Part shown: positions 1 through 14,682 of the stretch, piece after piece
How positions within the stretch are numbered: the first letter of the stretch is position 1
How the letters are laid out: each line of letters opens with the position of its first letter
Assembly (NCBI GenBank): GCA_023823795.1
Contig: CP085710.1
Coordinates: 2,010,001-2,074,000 of the forward strand
Length of the DNA stretch: 64,000 nt
DNA from: Bacillus sp. F19
GTDB taxonomy: Bacteria > Bacillota > Bacilli > Bacillales > Bacillaceae
Direction: 5' to 3'
Made by a program: the position numbers and the translations under genes
The notes under the pieces: model-generated
Databases searched by the model: none
What the model saw: the letters and a program-made list of their open reading frames with translations, nothing else
What the model was told of the DNA's origin: nothing

Positions 1-77
1 GAGAATACCTTGAGTTTAAAGCACCTCTGCCCGCAGAATTTGAAGATGTTCTCTCGGAACTGAAAAATAACCGTTGA
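1..77 (+). CDS. ylyB: 3' end of RluD-type 23S rRNA pseudouridine synthase (partial)
   Basis: Only the last 24 codons and a TGA stop at 75-77 are inside the window, in the frame starting at position 3 (EYLEFKAPL...LKNNR). The tail resembles the C-terminus of RluD-family pseudouridine synthases, and in Bacillus the gene directly before pyrR is ylyB of that family. The identification rests mainly on gene order. The stop codon lies inside the -35 box of the pyr promoter, so the two transcription units abut without spare sequence. Confidence 0.6.
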   Translation, partial: EYLEFKAPLPAEFEDVLSELKNNR

Positions 78-102
78 CACATTCATGTTATTCTGACATA
101 AT
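74..102 (+). promoter_or_regulatory. SigA promoter of the pyr operon
   Basis: A perfect TTGACA at 74-79 is followed by a 17-bp spacer and CATAAT at 97-102. The TGA just before the -10 gives an extended -10. It sits just upstream of the first PyrR attenuator, as expected for the single pyr promoter. Confidence 0.85.
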
Positions 103-114
103 GACTATAGTTCA

Positions 115-240
115 AAAATGAACCTTTAATACAGTCCCGTGAGGCTGAGAAGGAAACGGATCTTATACGCTATTTCTGCGTATTTTAAGCTATGCATCCA
201 AATCCCTCTTGCCAAATCGGCGAGAGGGATTTTTCTTTTT
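115..240 (+). promoter_or_regulatory. PyrR-responsive attenuator 1 (pyrR leader)
   Basis: The conserved PyrR-binding loop (AGTCCCGTGAGGCTGAGAAGG) lies at 133-153. It is followed by an intrinsic terminator at about 200-237: the stem AATCCCTCT pairs with AGAGGGATT and ends in a T-rich tract. In the established Bacillus mechanism, UMP-bound PyrR stabilises the loop and so favours the terminator over the antiterminator. This copy controls the whole operon. Confidence 0.9.
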
Positions 241-251
241 AAGGTTCTTAA

Positions 252-812
<561 letters not shown>

Positions 813-825
813 AAACCTTTTAATG

Positions 826-927
826 AAGTCCAGAGAGGCTGCAAAAGGGAAAGAAAATCACACGCCTGTGATTGATTCAGGCGGGATTATTCTGCCTCTT
901 TGCTCCTTATGCAAAGAGGTTTTTTAT
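826..927 (+). promoter_or_regulatory. PyrR-responsive attenuator 2 (pyrR-pyrP)
   Basis: The PyrR-binding loop AGTCCAGAGAGGCTGCAAAAGG is at 827-848. It is followed by a terminator with stem CCTCTTTGC (895-903) and GCAAAGAGG (911-919) and a T-run at 920-926. It lies wholly in the pyrR-pyrP gap and should set readthrough into the uracil transporter gene. Confidence 0.9.
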
Positions 928-959
928 TTCTCAAAACGGAAAGAAGCGGAGGAATGAAA

Positions 960-2267
960 ATGAAAAAGATTCAAGAGAATGACATACATCTGGATGTAAA
1001 TGAGATTCCAAAGCCGCTTACATGGATTACACTCAGCTTTCAGCATTTGTTCGCAATGTTCGGCGCGACCATCCTGGTGCCTTTCCTTGTGGGTCTTGAC
1101 CCGTCAGTAGCGCTGATTTCAAGCGGACTTGGAACAATTGCCTTCCTTTTAATTACGAAAGGTCAGGTGCCAGCTTACCTGGGATCATCCTTCGCGTTTA
1201 TTGCTCCGATCATCGCAGCAAAGGCTGCGGCAGGTCCTGAGGGAGCAATGGTCGGCAGCTTTCTTGCAGGTGTTGTTTACGGAATTGTCGCTTTACTGAT
1301 AAAAATGGTCGGATATAAGTGGATTATGAAGCTCTTGCCGCCGATTGTTGTCGGACCAGTCATCATCGTAATTGGTCTGAGCCTTGCAAACGTCGCAGTC
1401 GGGATGGCGATGAATAATCCGGAAGGAGAATATAATCTGACTTACTTCTCGGTAGCGCTTGTAACACTTGCCATTACGATCATCTGCTCCGTTGTATTTA
1501 AAGGATTTATCAGTCTTATCCCGGTGCTTGTCGGAATCATTGGAGGCTATGTTTATGCCCTTGCAATCGGACTTGTAGATTTCAGCAAAGTCGCAGAGGC
1601 CAGTGTATTTGAAAAACCGGACTTTATCATTCCTTTTATCACCTATACACCTAGCTTCTCATATGAAATCATCCTGCTGATGGTGCCGGTCGCAATCGTC
1701 ACACTGTCAGAACATATCGGACATCAGCTTGTACTTGGAAAAGTTGTCGGCCGTGACTATATTGAAAAGCCCGGCCTTCACCGCTCAATCTTAGGAGATG
1801 GAACTGCGACGATGATTGCATCATTAATAGGCGGTCCTCCAAACACGACATACGGTGAGAATATCGGCGTATTGGCCATAACGAGAGTATACAGCGTATA
1901 TATCATTGCCGGAGCTGCTGTGATGGCGATCGTGTTCGGATTTATCGGTAAAATTTCAGCTCTGATCAGCTCCATTCCGACGCCGGTCATGGGCGGTGTA
2001 TCCATTCTGCTTTTTGGAATCATCGCTTCGTCAGGCCTCAGAATGCTTTCAGACAGCAAAATTGATTTTGGAAATAAGCGAAATCTCGTGATATCATCCG
2101 TCATTCTGGTTATCGGCATCGGCGGTGCTTTAATAAAAGTAAGTGAACAATTTGAGCTGCATGGCATGGCGCTTTCAGCCATCATCGGCATCCTTTTGAA
2201 CCTTGTCCTCCCTGGACGAAAAGAGGCTGAAAAGGATCAGAACATGAAAGAAAACACAGCTGCATAA
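960..2267 (+). CDS. pyrP: Uracil permease PyrP
   Basis: This is a uracil transporter of the NCS2 (nucleobase-cation symporter-2) family in the cytoplasmic membrane, giving pyrimidine salvage. The 435-residue protein is largely hydrophobic with many membrane helices. It has the family motifs FQHLFAMFGATILVP near residue 28 and GGPPNTTYGENIG near residue 291, the latter including the conserved TYGE region. ATG 960 is chosen because GGAGG at 948-952 is 7 bases upstream; ATG 954 would be only 1 base away. The resulting length equals that of the B. subtilis protein as I recall it. It is flanked by attenuators 2 and 3, so uptake and synthesis are tuned separately by PyrR. Confidence 0.96.
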   Translation: MKKIQENDIHLDVNEIPKPLTWITLSFQHLFAMFGATILVPFLVGLDPSVALISSGLGTIAFLLITKGQVPAYLGSSFAFIAPIIAAKAAAGPEGAMVGSFLAGVVYGIVALLIKMVGYKWIMKLLPPIVVGPVIIVIGLSLANVAVGMAMNNPEGEYNLTYFSVALVTLAITIICSVVFKGFISLIPVLVGIIGGYVYALAIGLVDFSKVAEASVFEKPDFIIPFITYTPSFSYEIILLMVPVAIVTLSEHIGHQLVLGKVVGRDYIEKPGLHRSILGDGTATMIASLIGGPPNTTYGENIGVLAITRVYSVYIIAGAAVMAIVFGFIGKISALISSIPTPVMGGVSILLFGIIASSGLRMLSDSKIDFGNKRNLVISSVILVIGIGGALIKVSEQFELHGMALSAIIGILLNLVLPGRKEAEKDQNMKENTAA

Positions 2268-2274
2268 TCACCTT

Positions 2275-4597
<2,323 letters not shown>

Positions 4598-4601
<4 letters not shown>

Positions 4602-5698
4602 TCAGACATCTAATTCTCGAAGACGGAACGATATTCACAGGACAAGGATTTGGAAGCGAAGAAGATACGATTGGAGAAATCGTTTTTCACACAGGAATGA
4701 CAGGCTATCAGGAAATTTTATCTGATCCATCCTATTGCGGACAAATTGTCACACTTACTTATCCGCTTATTGGAAATTATGGAATTAACCGAGATGATTT
4801 TGAAACCATCTCGCCTTTCATAAATGGGTTTATCGTAAAAGAATTATGTGAAGTGCCATCAAACTTCAGAAGCGAGTATTCGCTTGATGAGTATTTTAAG
4901 CTCAAAAAGATACCTGGATTAGCAGGAATTGATACTCGCAAACTGACAAGGATTATCCGGACATATGGCACATTGAAAGGGGCATTTTGCTCAGAGAAAG
5001 CAGATACGGAGGCGGTGTTTGCAAAATTAAGAGCGGCAAACCTTCCAACAAACCAAGTTGAAACTGTTTCAACAAAAACATCTTATCCGAGTCCTGGACG
5101 CGGCTGCAGAGTTGCATTAGTGGATTTTGGAATGAAGCATGGCATTTTGCGCGAGCTCAACAAGCGCGATTGTGACGTCGTCGTTGTTCCTCACACAACT
5201 ACAGCAGAAGAAATTCTTCAGTTAAATCCAGACGGCATCATGCTTTCAAACGGACCTGGGGATCCAAAAGATGTGCCGCATGCACTTGAAATGATCAACG
5301 GAGTGCTCGGAAAAATTCCGATTTTCGGAATATGCCTTGGCCACCAGCTTTTCGCGCTGGCAGGAGGAGCAAACACTGAAAAAATGAAATTTGGACATCG
5401 CGGCTCAAATCATCCTGTTAAAGATTTATCAACAGGAAAAATTGCGATAACCTCTCAAAATCACGGCTACACCGTCACACTTGACTCGGTTGCCTCAACT
5501 GATCTTGAAGTAACACACATTGCGCTGAATGACGGGTCAGTAGAAGGCCTTAAACATAAAGAACTTCCTGCATTTACAGTTCAGTATCACCCGGAAGCAT
5601 CACCAGGACCGGAAGATGCAAACGGACTTTTTGATCAATTTATCGACATGATTGAAACTCACAAGAAAGAAGGGATCAAAGTATGCCAAAACGCGTAG
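4598..5698 (+). CDS. pyrAA: Carbamoyl-phosphate synthase, glutamine-hydrolysing small subunit
   Basis: This subunit hydrolyses glutamine and passes ammonia to PyrAB for carbamoyl phosphate synthesis. The protein is 366 residues from ATG 4598. An N-terminal small-subunit domain (about 1-150) is followed by a class I glutamine amidotransferase domain with the nucleophile in GICLGHQL near residue 245 and the His-Glu pair in [12 protein letters not shown] near residue 330. Earlier in-frame starts lie deep inside pyrC and lack a suitable ribosome binding site. ATG 4598 follows a purine-rich AGGGAGAGAG, overlaps the pyrC stop, and gives the family N-terminus [10 protein letters not shown]. It overlaps pyrAB by 16 bases. 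Confidence 0.96.
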
Positions 5699-8600
5699 AT
5701 ATAAAAAAAATCCTAGTAATAGGTTCAGGTCCGATTATCATTGGCCAGGCAGCAGAGTTTGATTATGCCGGAACACAGGCCTGCCTTGCTTTAAAAGAAG
5801 AAGGTTATGAGGTCATTCTTGTAAATTCCAATCCGGCAACGATCATGACGGACACCGAGATGGCGGATAAAGTCTACATTGAACCATTAACAGTGGAATT
5901 TTTAACAAAAATCATCAGAAAAGAACGTCCTGATGCCCTTCTCCCGACACTTGGCGGACAAACAGGATTAAATATGGCAGTGGAGCTTGCAAATGCTGGA
6001 GTGCTTGAAGAGTGTAACGTTGAAATCTTAGGGACAAAGCTCAGCGCGATTCAAAAAGCGGAAGACCGCGATCTGTTCCGCCAATTAATGAACGAGCTTG
6101 GCGAACCAGTGCCTGAAAGTGACATTGTTCATAATCTTCAAGAAGCGATCGCTTTTGTAGGTAAAGTAGGCTATCCCGTTATCGTAAGGCCAGCCTACAC
6201 GCTTGGCGGAACAGGAGGAGGCATCTGTTCGAACGAAGAAGAGCTGATTGAGATCGTAACGAGCGGATTAAAGTACAGTCCAGTGACTCAATGCCTTCTA
6301 GAAAAAAGCATTGCGGGCTACAAAGAGATTGAATATGAAGTGATGCGCGATAAAAATGACAGTGCGATTGTGGTCTGCAACATGGAAAATATCGATCCTG
6401 TAGGCATTCACACAGGTGACTCAATCGTAGTTGCACCAAGTCAGACTTTAAGCGACCGCGAATATCAAATGCTTCGTAACGTTTCGCTTAAAATCATCCG
6501 TGCCCTGCAAATCGAAGGCGGCTGCAACGTTCAGCTTGCTCTCGATCCAAACAGCTTTCAATACTACATCATTGAAGTGAATCCGCGAGTCAGCAGGTCA
6601 TCAGCTCTAGCTTCAAAAGCAACTGGCTATCCAATTGCAAAGCTTGCAGCAAAGATTGCTGTCGGTCTGACGCTTGACGAAATGATGAACCCGGTTACCG
6701 GCAAAACATATGCCTGCTTTGAACCTGCACTTGACTATATCGTAACGAAAATTCCGAGATGGCCTTTTGACAAGTTTGAATCAGCAAACCGGAGACTCGG
6801 CACTCAAATGAAGGCGACCGGAGAAGTAATGGCGATCGGCAGAACGTTTGAAGAATCATTGCTGAAAGCGGTACGCTCACTTGAATCAGATGAATATCAT
6901 CTTGATCTTAAAAATGCAGATGAATTCAGCAGCGAACTAATCGAAAAGAGAATCCGCAAAGCAGGAGACGAACGTTTGTTCTATCTTTCTGAAGCGATCA
7001 GAAGAGGGGTATCCATTGAAACGATTCATGAGTGGAGTGCCATCGATCTGTTCTTCTTAGTAAAAATAGAAAAAATCATCAAATTTGAAAATGTGCTGAA
7101 AGAAGCAAAGCTTGATGCAGATGTCCTTAAACAGGCTAAGAAAATGGGATTCTCTGATATTGCAGTCGCAAGGCTCTGGAACATGACAGAGCGTGAAGTC
7201 TATGATTACAGAAAACAGCTTAATCTCTTGCCGGTTTTCAAAACAGTTGATACATGTGCAGCGGAGTTTGAATCAGAAACTCCTTATTTCTACGGCACGT
7301 ACGAAGACGAAAATGAATCAGCTGTGACAGAAAAAGAAAGTGTGATCGTCCTTGGTTCAGGACCAATCCGCATCGGTCAGGGCGTAGAATTTGATTATGC
7401 AACCGTTCATTCTGTGTGGGCCATCAAAGAGGCCGGGTATGAGGCGATCATTATCAACAATAACCCTGAGACGGTCTCTACAGACTTCAGCATCTCAGAT
7501 AAGCTTTACTTTGAACCGCTTACTGTAGAAGATGTCATGCATATTGTAGAACTTGAAAAACCGCGCGGCGTAGTCGTTCAATTTGGAGGTCAGACAGCTA
7601 TTAATCTTGCAGAAGAGCTTGAAGCGAGAGGCGTGCAAATCCTGGGTACATCCCTTGAAGACTTGGACCGTGCTGAAAACAGAGATAAGTTTGAGTACAC
7701 TTTAGGCAAGCTTAACATCCCGCAGCCGCTTGGTAAAACAGCCACTTCTGTTGAAGAAGCAGTTAAAATTGCATCAGACATCCGCTACCCTGTACTTGTC
7801 AGACCATCATATGTTCTCGGCGGCCGGGCAATGGAAATTGTTTATGAAGAAAAGGATCTGCTGCATTATATGAAAAATGCGGTAAAAGTAAATCCGCAGC
7901 ATCCGGTTCTCATTGACAAATATTTAACAGGAAAAGAAATCGAAGTAGACGCGATTTCAGACGGCGAAACGGTCTTTATACCAGGAATTATGGAACACAT
8001 CGAGCGTGCTGGCGTTCACTCAGGCGACTCAATTGCCGTCTATCCGCCGCAAACTCTGTCTGCAGAAATAAAGGAAACGATTATAGAAAGAACAATCGCT
8101 CTCGCTAAAGGATTAAATATAAAAGGCTTGCTGAATATCCAGTTTGTTATATACAAAAATGAAGTTTATGTGCTTGAGGTAAACCCAAGATCAAGCCGGA
8201 CAGTGCCATTCTTAAGCAAGATTACGGGTGTTCCAATGGCGAACATCGCAACAAAGGTGATTTTAGGAAAAACACTTAACGAGCTCGGCTATGAAACAGG
8301 CATTCAGACTGAGAGCGAAGGCGTCTATGTGAAAGTTCCGGTATTCTCCTTCGAAAAGCTGCGCAGAGTGGATATTACACTCGGCCCTGAAATGAAATCT
8401 ACTGGAGAAGTCATGGGCAAGGATACAACGCTTGAAAAAGCTCTGTATAAAGGACTGATCGCATCTGGCATGAAGGTTCAGAATTACGGACAGGTACTCC
8501 TGACGATTGCAGATAAAGATAAAGAAGAAGGCCTAGAAGTTGCAAGACGCTTCAGCGCCATCGGCTATCAGATCATGGCGACAAGCGGAACGGCTGAATA

Positions 8601-8891
8601 CCTTCATGCCAATGGAGTAACAGCAAAGATTGTTAATAAAATCGGCAGCGAGGCTCCAAACATGCTTGATATCATCCGCACGAGCGAAGCACAGTTTGTC
8701 ATTAATACACTGACAAAAGGAAAACAGCCGCAGCGGGATGGATTCCGTATCCGCCGCGAATCTGTAGAAAACGGCATTCCATGCTTAACATCACTTGATA
8801 CGGCAAAAGCGATATTGAGAGTGCTCGAGTCTATGACCTTCTCAACAGACGAAATGCCAAAGCGCGCAAACAGCAAAGAGGTGACATACGC

Positions 8892-8895
<4 letters not shown>
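5683..8895 (+). CDS. pyrAB: Carbamoyl-phosphate synthase large subunit
   Basis: PyrAB makes carbamoyl phosphate from bicarbonate, ammonia and two ATP, in complex with PyrAA. At 1070 residues it has the duplicated architecture of the family. The first ATP-grasp half contains [12 protein letters not shown] near residue 20 and the second [12 protein letters not shown] near residue 565. A C-terminal MGS-like regulatory domain starts after about residue 930. Both halves appear complete. It shares TTGA with pyrK: the TGA stop at 8893-8895 overlaps the TTG start at 8892. Confidence 0.97.
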
Positions 8896-11290
<2,395 letters not shown>

Positions 11291-11294
<4 letters not shown>

Positions 11295-11923
11295 AACATC
11301 AAATTGCTGAGCAGCTGCTAAAAATTGAAGCCGTTTTTTTAAGTCCAAATGAGCCATTTACATGGTCAAGCGGCCTAAAGTCGCCAATCTATTGCGACAA
11401 TCGCCTCACATTATCCTATCCTGAAGTCAGAAAAGACATTGCAGAGGGATTAACTAAGCTAATCAGGGAAGAGTATCCCCAGGCTGAAATGATTGCAGGA
11501 ACCGCAACAGCGGGTATCCCGCATGCTGCATGGGTGAGCGATCTGCTTAATTTGCCAATGTGCTACGTCAGAAGCAAGCCGAAAGGCCATGGAAAAGGCA
11601 ATCAAATAGAAGGTAAAGTGCATGAAGGTCAAAAAGTAGTAGTTGTTGAAGATTTAATCTCAACAGGAGGAAGCGTTATTACGGCTGTACAGGCGCTTAG
11701 AGAGGCAGGCTGTGAAGTGATTGGAGTTGTCTCCATCTTCACATATGAACTGCAAAAAGGCGCAGAGATGCTCGAAGATGCCGGAATAAATGCTGTTTCC
11801 CTAACCGATTATTCTTCATTGATTGATGTAGCTCTGAAAAAGGGAGCAATTGAAAAAAAAGATCTTGAAAAGCTGATAAAATGGCGCGAAAATCCTGCAA
11901 ACGAGGCATGGTTGACTGTTTAA
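11291..11923 (+). CDS. pyrE: Orotate phosphoribosyltransferase
   Basis: PyrE joins orotate with PRPP to form OMP, the substrate of PyrF. The protein is 210 residues from ATG 11291. The PRPP motif [14 protein letters not shown] is near residue 116. GGGAGGG lies about 9 bases upstream; the upstream in-frame ATG at 11273 overlaps that ribosome binding site. It is the last pyr gene and is followed within 10 bases by a strong terminator. Confidence 0.96.
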
Positions 11924-11929
11924 TAAGCA

Positions 11930-11960
11930 AAAAAGCAAAGTCGTTTTTGACTTTGCTTTT
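11930..11960. terminator. Bidirectional terminator after pyrE
   Basis: The stem AAAAGCAAAGTC pairs with GACTTTGCTTTT around a short T-rich loop. A T-run follows on the plus strand and, by symmetry, one on the minus strand. It ends the pyr operon and also lies directly after the stop codon of the convergent gene at 11961. Confidence 0.88.
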
Positions 11961-12242
11961 TTATTGCCAAATCAAACATGAATATAGATAAGAAACAAGG
12001 CCTATTAGAAGATAACCTGTTCGAAACAATTTAATCTGCCATGCTTCTGGAAGGAACCTTTTGCAAATACCAAGGCTTGCATGACCGATCCAGCCAAATG
12101 CCCAAAAAAGGCCTGCTTGTTCTTTTTTTATTTTTCGGAAAATTTGATGATCATCAAGCGTTACGGCGGCATAAGCTAATGAAAATCCGCCTATAAGGAA
12201 AGTGAAAATGGTCATTATGGCTGGAATTAGGATAGGTTTCAC
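11961..12242 (-). CDS. Small hydrophobic membrane protein of unknown function
   Basis: I do not recognise this 93-residue protein. Three hydrophobic segments are visible: about residues 4-28, 44-58 and 71-91. A charged loop DDHQIFRKIKKEQ separates the first two. The reading frame ends exactly at a bidirectional terminator, which supports a real gene. The start is unusual: GTG at 12242 has GAGAG directly against it, too close for a normal ribosome binding site. A nine-codon ORF (12268-12239, minus strand, MEKKLLSER) ends with TGA overlapping this GTG, so translation may be coupled. An internal ATG at codon 10 lacks a ribosome binding site. Confidence 0.55.
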   Translation of the reverse strand: MKPILIPAIMTIFTFLIGGFSLAYAAVTLDDHQIFRKIKKEQAGLFWAFGWIGHASLGICKRFLPEAWQIKLFRTGYLLIGLVSYLYSCLIWQ

Positions 12243-12349
12243 CTCTCGGACAGTAATTTTTTCTCCATAAAACCTTATTCCCGATTTGAAAGTTTAGCAC
12301 TAAATTTAGCCTTTTAAATAATTTTTTAATTCCGATCGAAAAACTAGGG

Positions 12350-12377
12350 TTGACAGAATAACTAATTGTGATAAAAT
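12350..12377 (+). promoter_or_regulatory. Promoter of the SAM-riboswitch sulfur operon
   Basis: TTGACA at 12350-12355, a 16-bp spacer, then TAAAAT at 12372-12377 with an extended TGA in front. It lies about 20 bases before the riboswitch P1 stem. Confidence 0.8.
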
Positions 12378-12389
12378 TTAGAAAAATAT

Positions 12390-12502
12390 AATAAACTTAT
12401 CCAGAGAGGCGAAGGGATCTGGCCCTGCGAAGCCCGGCAACCTGCGTTCTGCAAGGTGCTACATCCAGCAAAATGTAAACCCATTTTGAAAGATAAGGTA
12501 CA
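12390..12502 (+). ncRNA. SAM-I (S-box) riboswitch
   Basis: The region carries the S-box core: CTTATC at 12396-12401, AGAGAGGC, AGGGATCTGGCCC and GAAGCCCGGCAACC. The closing GATAAG at 12492-12497 pairs with the first segment to form P1. In the established mechanism, bound S-adenosylmethionine stabilises P1 and lets the downstream terminator form, so the sulfur genes are read only when SAM is low. Confidence 0.96.
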
Positions 12503-12512
12503 TCTACCTGAA

Positions 12513-12545
12513 CAGTCTTTCAAGTTGGAAGGCTTTTTTTCTTTC
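12513..12545 (+). terminator. SAM-riboswitch expression-platform terminator
   Basis: The stem AGTCTTTC (12514-12521) pairs with GGAAGGCT (12527-12534) and runs into a T-rich tract to about 12545. It sits immediately after the riboswitch P1 stem and before the yezD-like gene, as expected for an OFF switch. Confidence 0.88.
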
Positions 12546-12606
12546 TCAAATTGCGGTAAATTTCTCAGAAAGAAAGAGCGGATAAGAAATGAAATGGGGG
12601 ACTGCA

Positions 12607-12750
12607 ATGGGAAAGGAAGAACATTTTGAAATCGTCATCGAAAGATTACGGGAAATGCTGAAAACGATGAATTATGGTTCTGTCACATTGGTTGTTCAGG
12701 ACGGCAAAGTGATTCAGCTTGAGAAGAATGAAAAAGTAAGAATTAAATAA
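12607..12750 (+). CDS. yezD: YezD-like small protein (DUF2292 type)
   Basis: This 47-residue protein (MGKEEHFEIVIERLREMLKT...) has the VTLVVQDGKVIQLEK segment that I recall from YezD-type small proteins found near sulfur genes in Bacillaceae. Its function is unknown. A run of G at 12596-12600 gives a ribosome binding site before ATG 12607. It is the first gene after the SAM riboswitch, so it should be induced at low SAM together with cysH. A possible terminator separates it from cysH. Confidence 0.75.
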   Translation: MGKEEHFEIVIERLREMLKTMNYGSVTLVVQDGKVIQLEKNEKVRIK

Positions 12751-12770
12751 TATGCTGACTAGAAAAACTA

Positions 12771-12823
12771 GAGGCATTTTAACACTGAACGGGTTCCGTC
12801 ATTCTGTTAAAATGTCTTTTTTT
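12771..12823 (+). terminator. Possible terminator or attenuating hairpin between yezD and cysH
   Basis: GCATTTTAACA (12774-12784) pairs with TGTTAAAATGT (12805-12815) to give a long stem with a 20-base loop, followed by a T-run at 12817-12823. No clear promoter follows before cysH, so it may only reduce readthrough or set a yezD to cysH expression ratio. Confidence 0.65.
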
Positions 12824-12857
12824 AATGGGACCTGGCTGATAGAGGGGAAGAATAAAT

Positions 12858-13559
12858 ATGCTTACGTATGAAACATGGCAGGAGCCAGCCGCCGATTTTG
12901 AAGTTGATGACACTTATAAAGGCGCATTAAACGTTTTAAAGTGGAGTTATGGTCATTATGGCAAAGAGATTGTATATGCATGCAGCTTTGGAATAGAAGG
13001 CATTGTACTTGTTGATTTAATTTCAAAAGTAGAGCCGGATGCAACGATCGTTTTTCTTGATACGGACGTACATTTTAAAGAAACCTATGAAACGATTGAC
13101 CGGGTGCGGGAAAAATATCCGCAGCTGAATATCGTGATGAAAAAACCGGATCTCACACTGGATGAGCAGGCAGCAGAATACGGCGATAAACTTTGGGAAA
13201 CAAATCCAAATAAATGCTGCCAAATCAGAAAGCTTCAGCCTCTTAACGAGACGCTATCGGAATCTGAAGCATGGATCTCAGGGCTGCGGAGAGAGCAGTC
13301 AGAAACAAGGAAGCAAGTTCAATTCATTAACCATGATGATAAATTTCAGTCGGTAAAAATATGTCCGTTGATTCACTGGACATGGAAAGATGTGTGGCGG
13401 TACGTACACAAAAACGATTTGCCATATAACCCCCTGCATGACAGGGGCTACCCGAGCATTGGCTGCTCTCACTGCACCGCACCTGCATTTAATGCCGATG
13501 ATTTGCGTTCCGGAAGATGGAGCGGGCAGGGTAAAACAGAATGCGGATTACATGGATAA
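12858..13559 (+). CDS. cysH: Phosphoadenosine/adenosine phosphosulfate reductase
   Basis: CysH reduces activated sulfate (PAPS or APS) to sulfite with thioredoxin or glutaredoxin. The 233-residue protein has Cys120-Cys121, Cys203-x-x-Cys206 and Cys229 in ECGLH. The CC...CxxC set is the [4Fe-4S] signature usually linked to APS-capable enzymes, and Cys229 is the catalytic thiol. The usual LDTG-x-HF motif reads FLDTDVHF (residues 67-73). The ribosome binding site GAGGGG precedes ATG 12858. It is the first large gene downstream of the SAM riboswitch, followed after 12 bases by cysP. Confidence 0.95.
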   Translation: MLTYETWQEPAADFEVDDTYKGALNVLKWSYGHYGKEIVYACSFGIEGIVLVDLISKVEPDATIVFLDTDVHFKETYETIDRVREKYPQLNIVMKKPDLTLDEQAAEYGDKLWETNPNKCCQIRKLQPLNETLSESEAWISGLRREQSETRKQVQFINHDDKFQSVKICPLIHWTWKDVWRYVHKNDLPYNPLHDRGYPSIGCSHCTAPAFNADDLRSGRWSGQGKTECGLHG

Positions 13560-13571
13560 CGAGAAGTCGCC

Positions 13572-14636
13572 ATGCTTGAATTAGCGGCTCTCGCCATCAG
13601 TCTCTTTTTTGCAATGAATATAGGGGCAAGCGGTGCTGCTGCCTCAATGGGTGTGGCTTATGGGTCAGGTGCAGTCCCAAAGGCGCGGGATGCACTCTTA
13701 ATATGTGCCGCAGGGGTGTTTGCAGGAGCGGTGCTCGGAGGCGGAGAAGTTGTAAAGACGATCAGCGGCGGCATTATCCCGCAGGAAATTATTAACGTGA
13801 AAATTGTGCTGATCATCATTATTTCCGCTACAAGCTCCCTGTTTGTTGCTAACTTGCTTGGCATTCCGCTTTCTACGAGCGAGGTTACAGTTGGTTCTGT
13901 AGTTGGAGTAGGTATAGCGTATCAAGTGCTGTTTATCAATTCATTGCTTGTTATCATGCTGTTTTGGGTAATCGTTCCTGTTGCAGCTTTTGGTTTGGCC
14001 TGGATATTCGGCAAAGGGCTGAATACGCTGCAGAATAAAGGGATTTTGCAAGATTGTCCCTGGCTTACCGTCATTCTGATTTTCGCAGGATTTATGGAAG
14101 CCTTCTCTGCAGGTATGAACAATGTGGCCAATGCAGTCGGACCTCTGGTGGGAGCAGGCTTGATTTCCGTTTCAAAGGGAATATGGATTGGAGGCGCTTT
14201 TGTAGCGCTCGGAGCCATTTTCCTCGGAAAAAAAGTACTTGAAACAAACGGTAAGAAGATTATCAGCTATTCAAAGCCTGAAGGGATTTTAATCTCAGGG
14301 ACCGGTGCCGGTCTCGTCATTGTCAGTTCTATCTTCGGATTGCCGGTTCCGCTTACTCAGATTACTTCATCAGCGATTATCGGTCTTGGAATGGCGAAAA
14401 ACGGAAGTGAAATTCTACATAAGCATATCGTGAAGAAGATTATCCGGATATGGATTGTTTCACCTATGTTTTCACTTGCCATTTCTTATTTCTTAGTCAA
14501 ATTATTTTTAGAAAGTGATATTTATTCAATCGTCGTTCTAGTCAGTGTCATGCTTGCAACCTTAGGAGCCCTCAGCTTAATGAAGGCCATAAAAGAGGAA
14601 AAGCGGGCCGTGCATGAAGAAGGCGGAGGCATTTAG
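13572..14636 (+). CDS. cysP: Sulfate permease of the PiT family
   Basis: CysP is the sulfate importer related to inorganic phosphate transporters and supplies sulfate to Sat. The 354-residue protein has about ten hydrophobic segments. It shows the duplicated PiT arrangement: an N-terminal half with IGASGAAASMGVAYGSGAV and a second half with GMNNVANAVGPLVGAG. It lies between cysH and sat, which distinguishes it from a phosphate transporter. The ribosome binding site is weak (GAGAAG), so expression may depend on coupling to cysH. Confidence 0.93.
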   Translation: MLELAALAISLFFAMNIGASGAAASMGVAYGSGAVPKARDALLICAAGVFAGAVLGGGEVVKTISGGIIPQEIINVKIVLIIIISATSSLFVANLLGIPLSTSEVTVGSVVGVGIAYQVLFINSLLVIMLFWVIVPVAAFGLAWIFGKGLNTLQNKGILQDCPWLTVILIFAGFMEAFSAGMNNVANAVGPLVGAGLISVSKGIWIGGAFVALGAIFLGKKVLETNGKKIISYSKPEGILISGTGAGLVIVSSIFGLPVPLTQITSSAIIGLGMAKNGSEILHKHIVKKIIRIWIVSPMFSLAISYFLVKLFLESDIYSIVVLVSVMLATLGALSLMKAIKEEKRAVHEEGGGI

Positions 14637-14682
14637 CTTTATAACCACTTAAAAAGGGTATGTTTAGGAGGAAAATAGAAAA

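Noticed and set aside
1778-2191. A 137-codon open frame on the minus strand
   Set aside because: It is antisense to the conserved pyrP core. Its hydrophobic, Met- and Pro-rich translation reflects the complement of membrane-helix codons.
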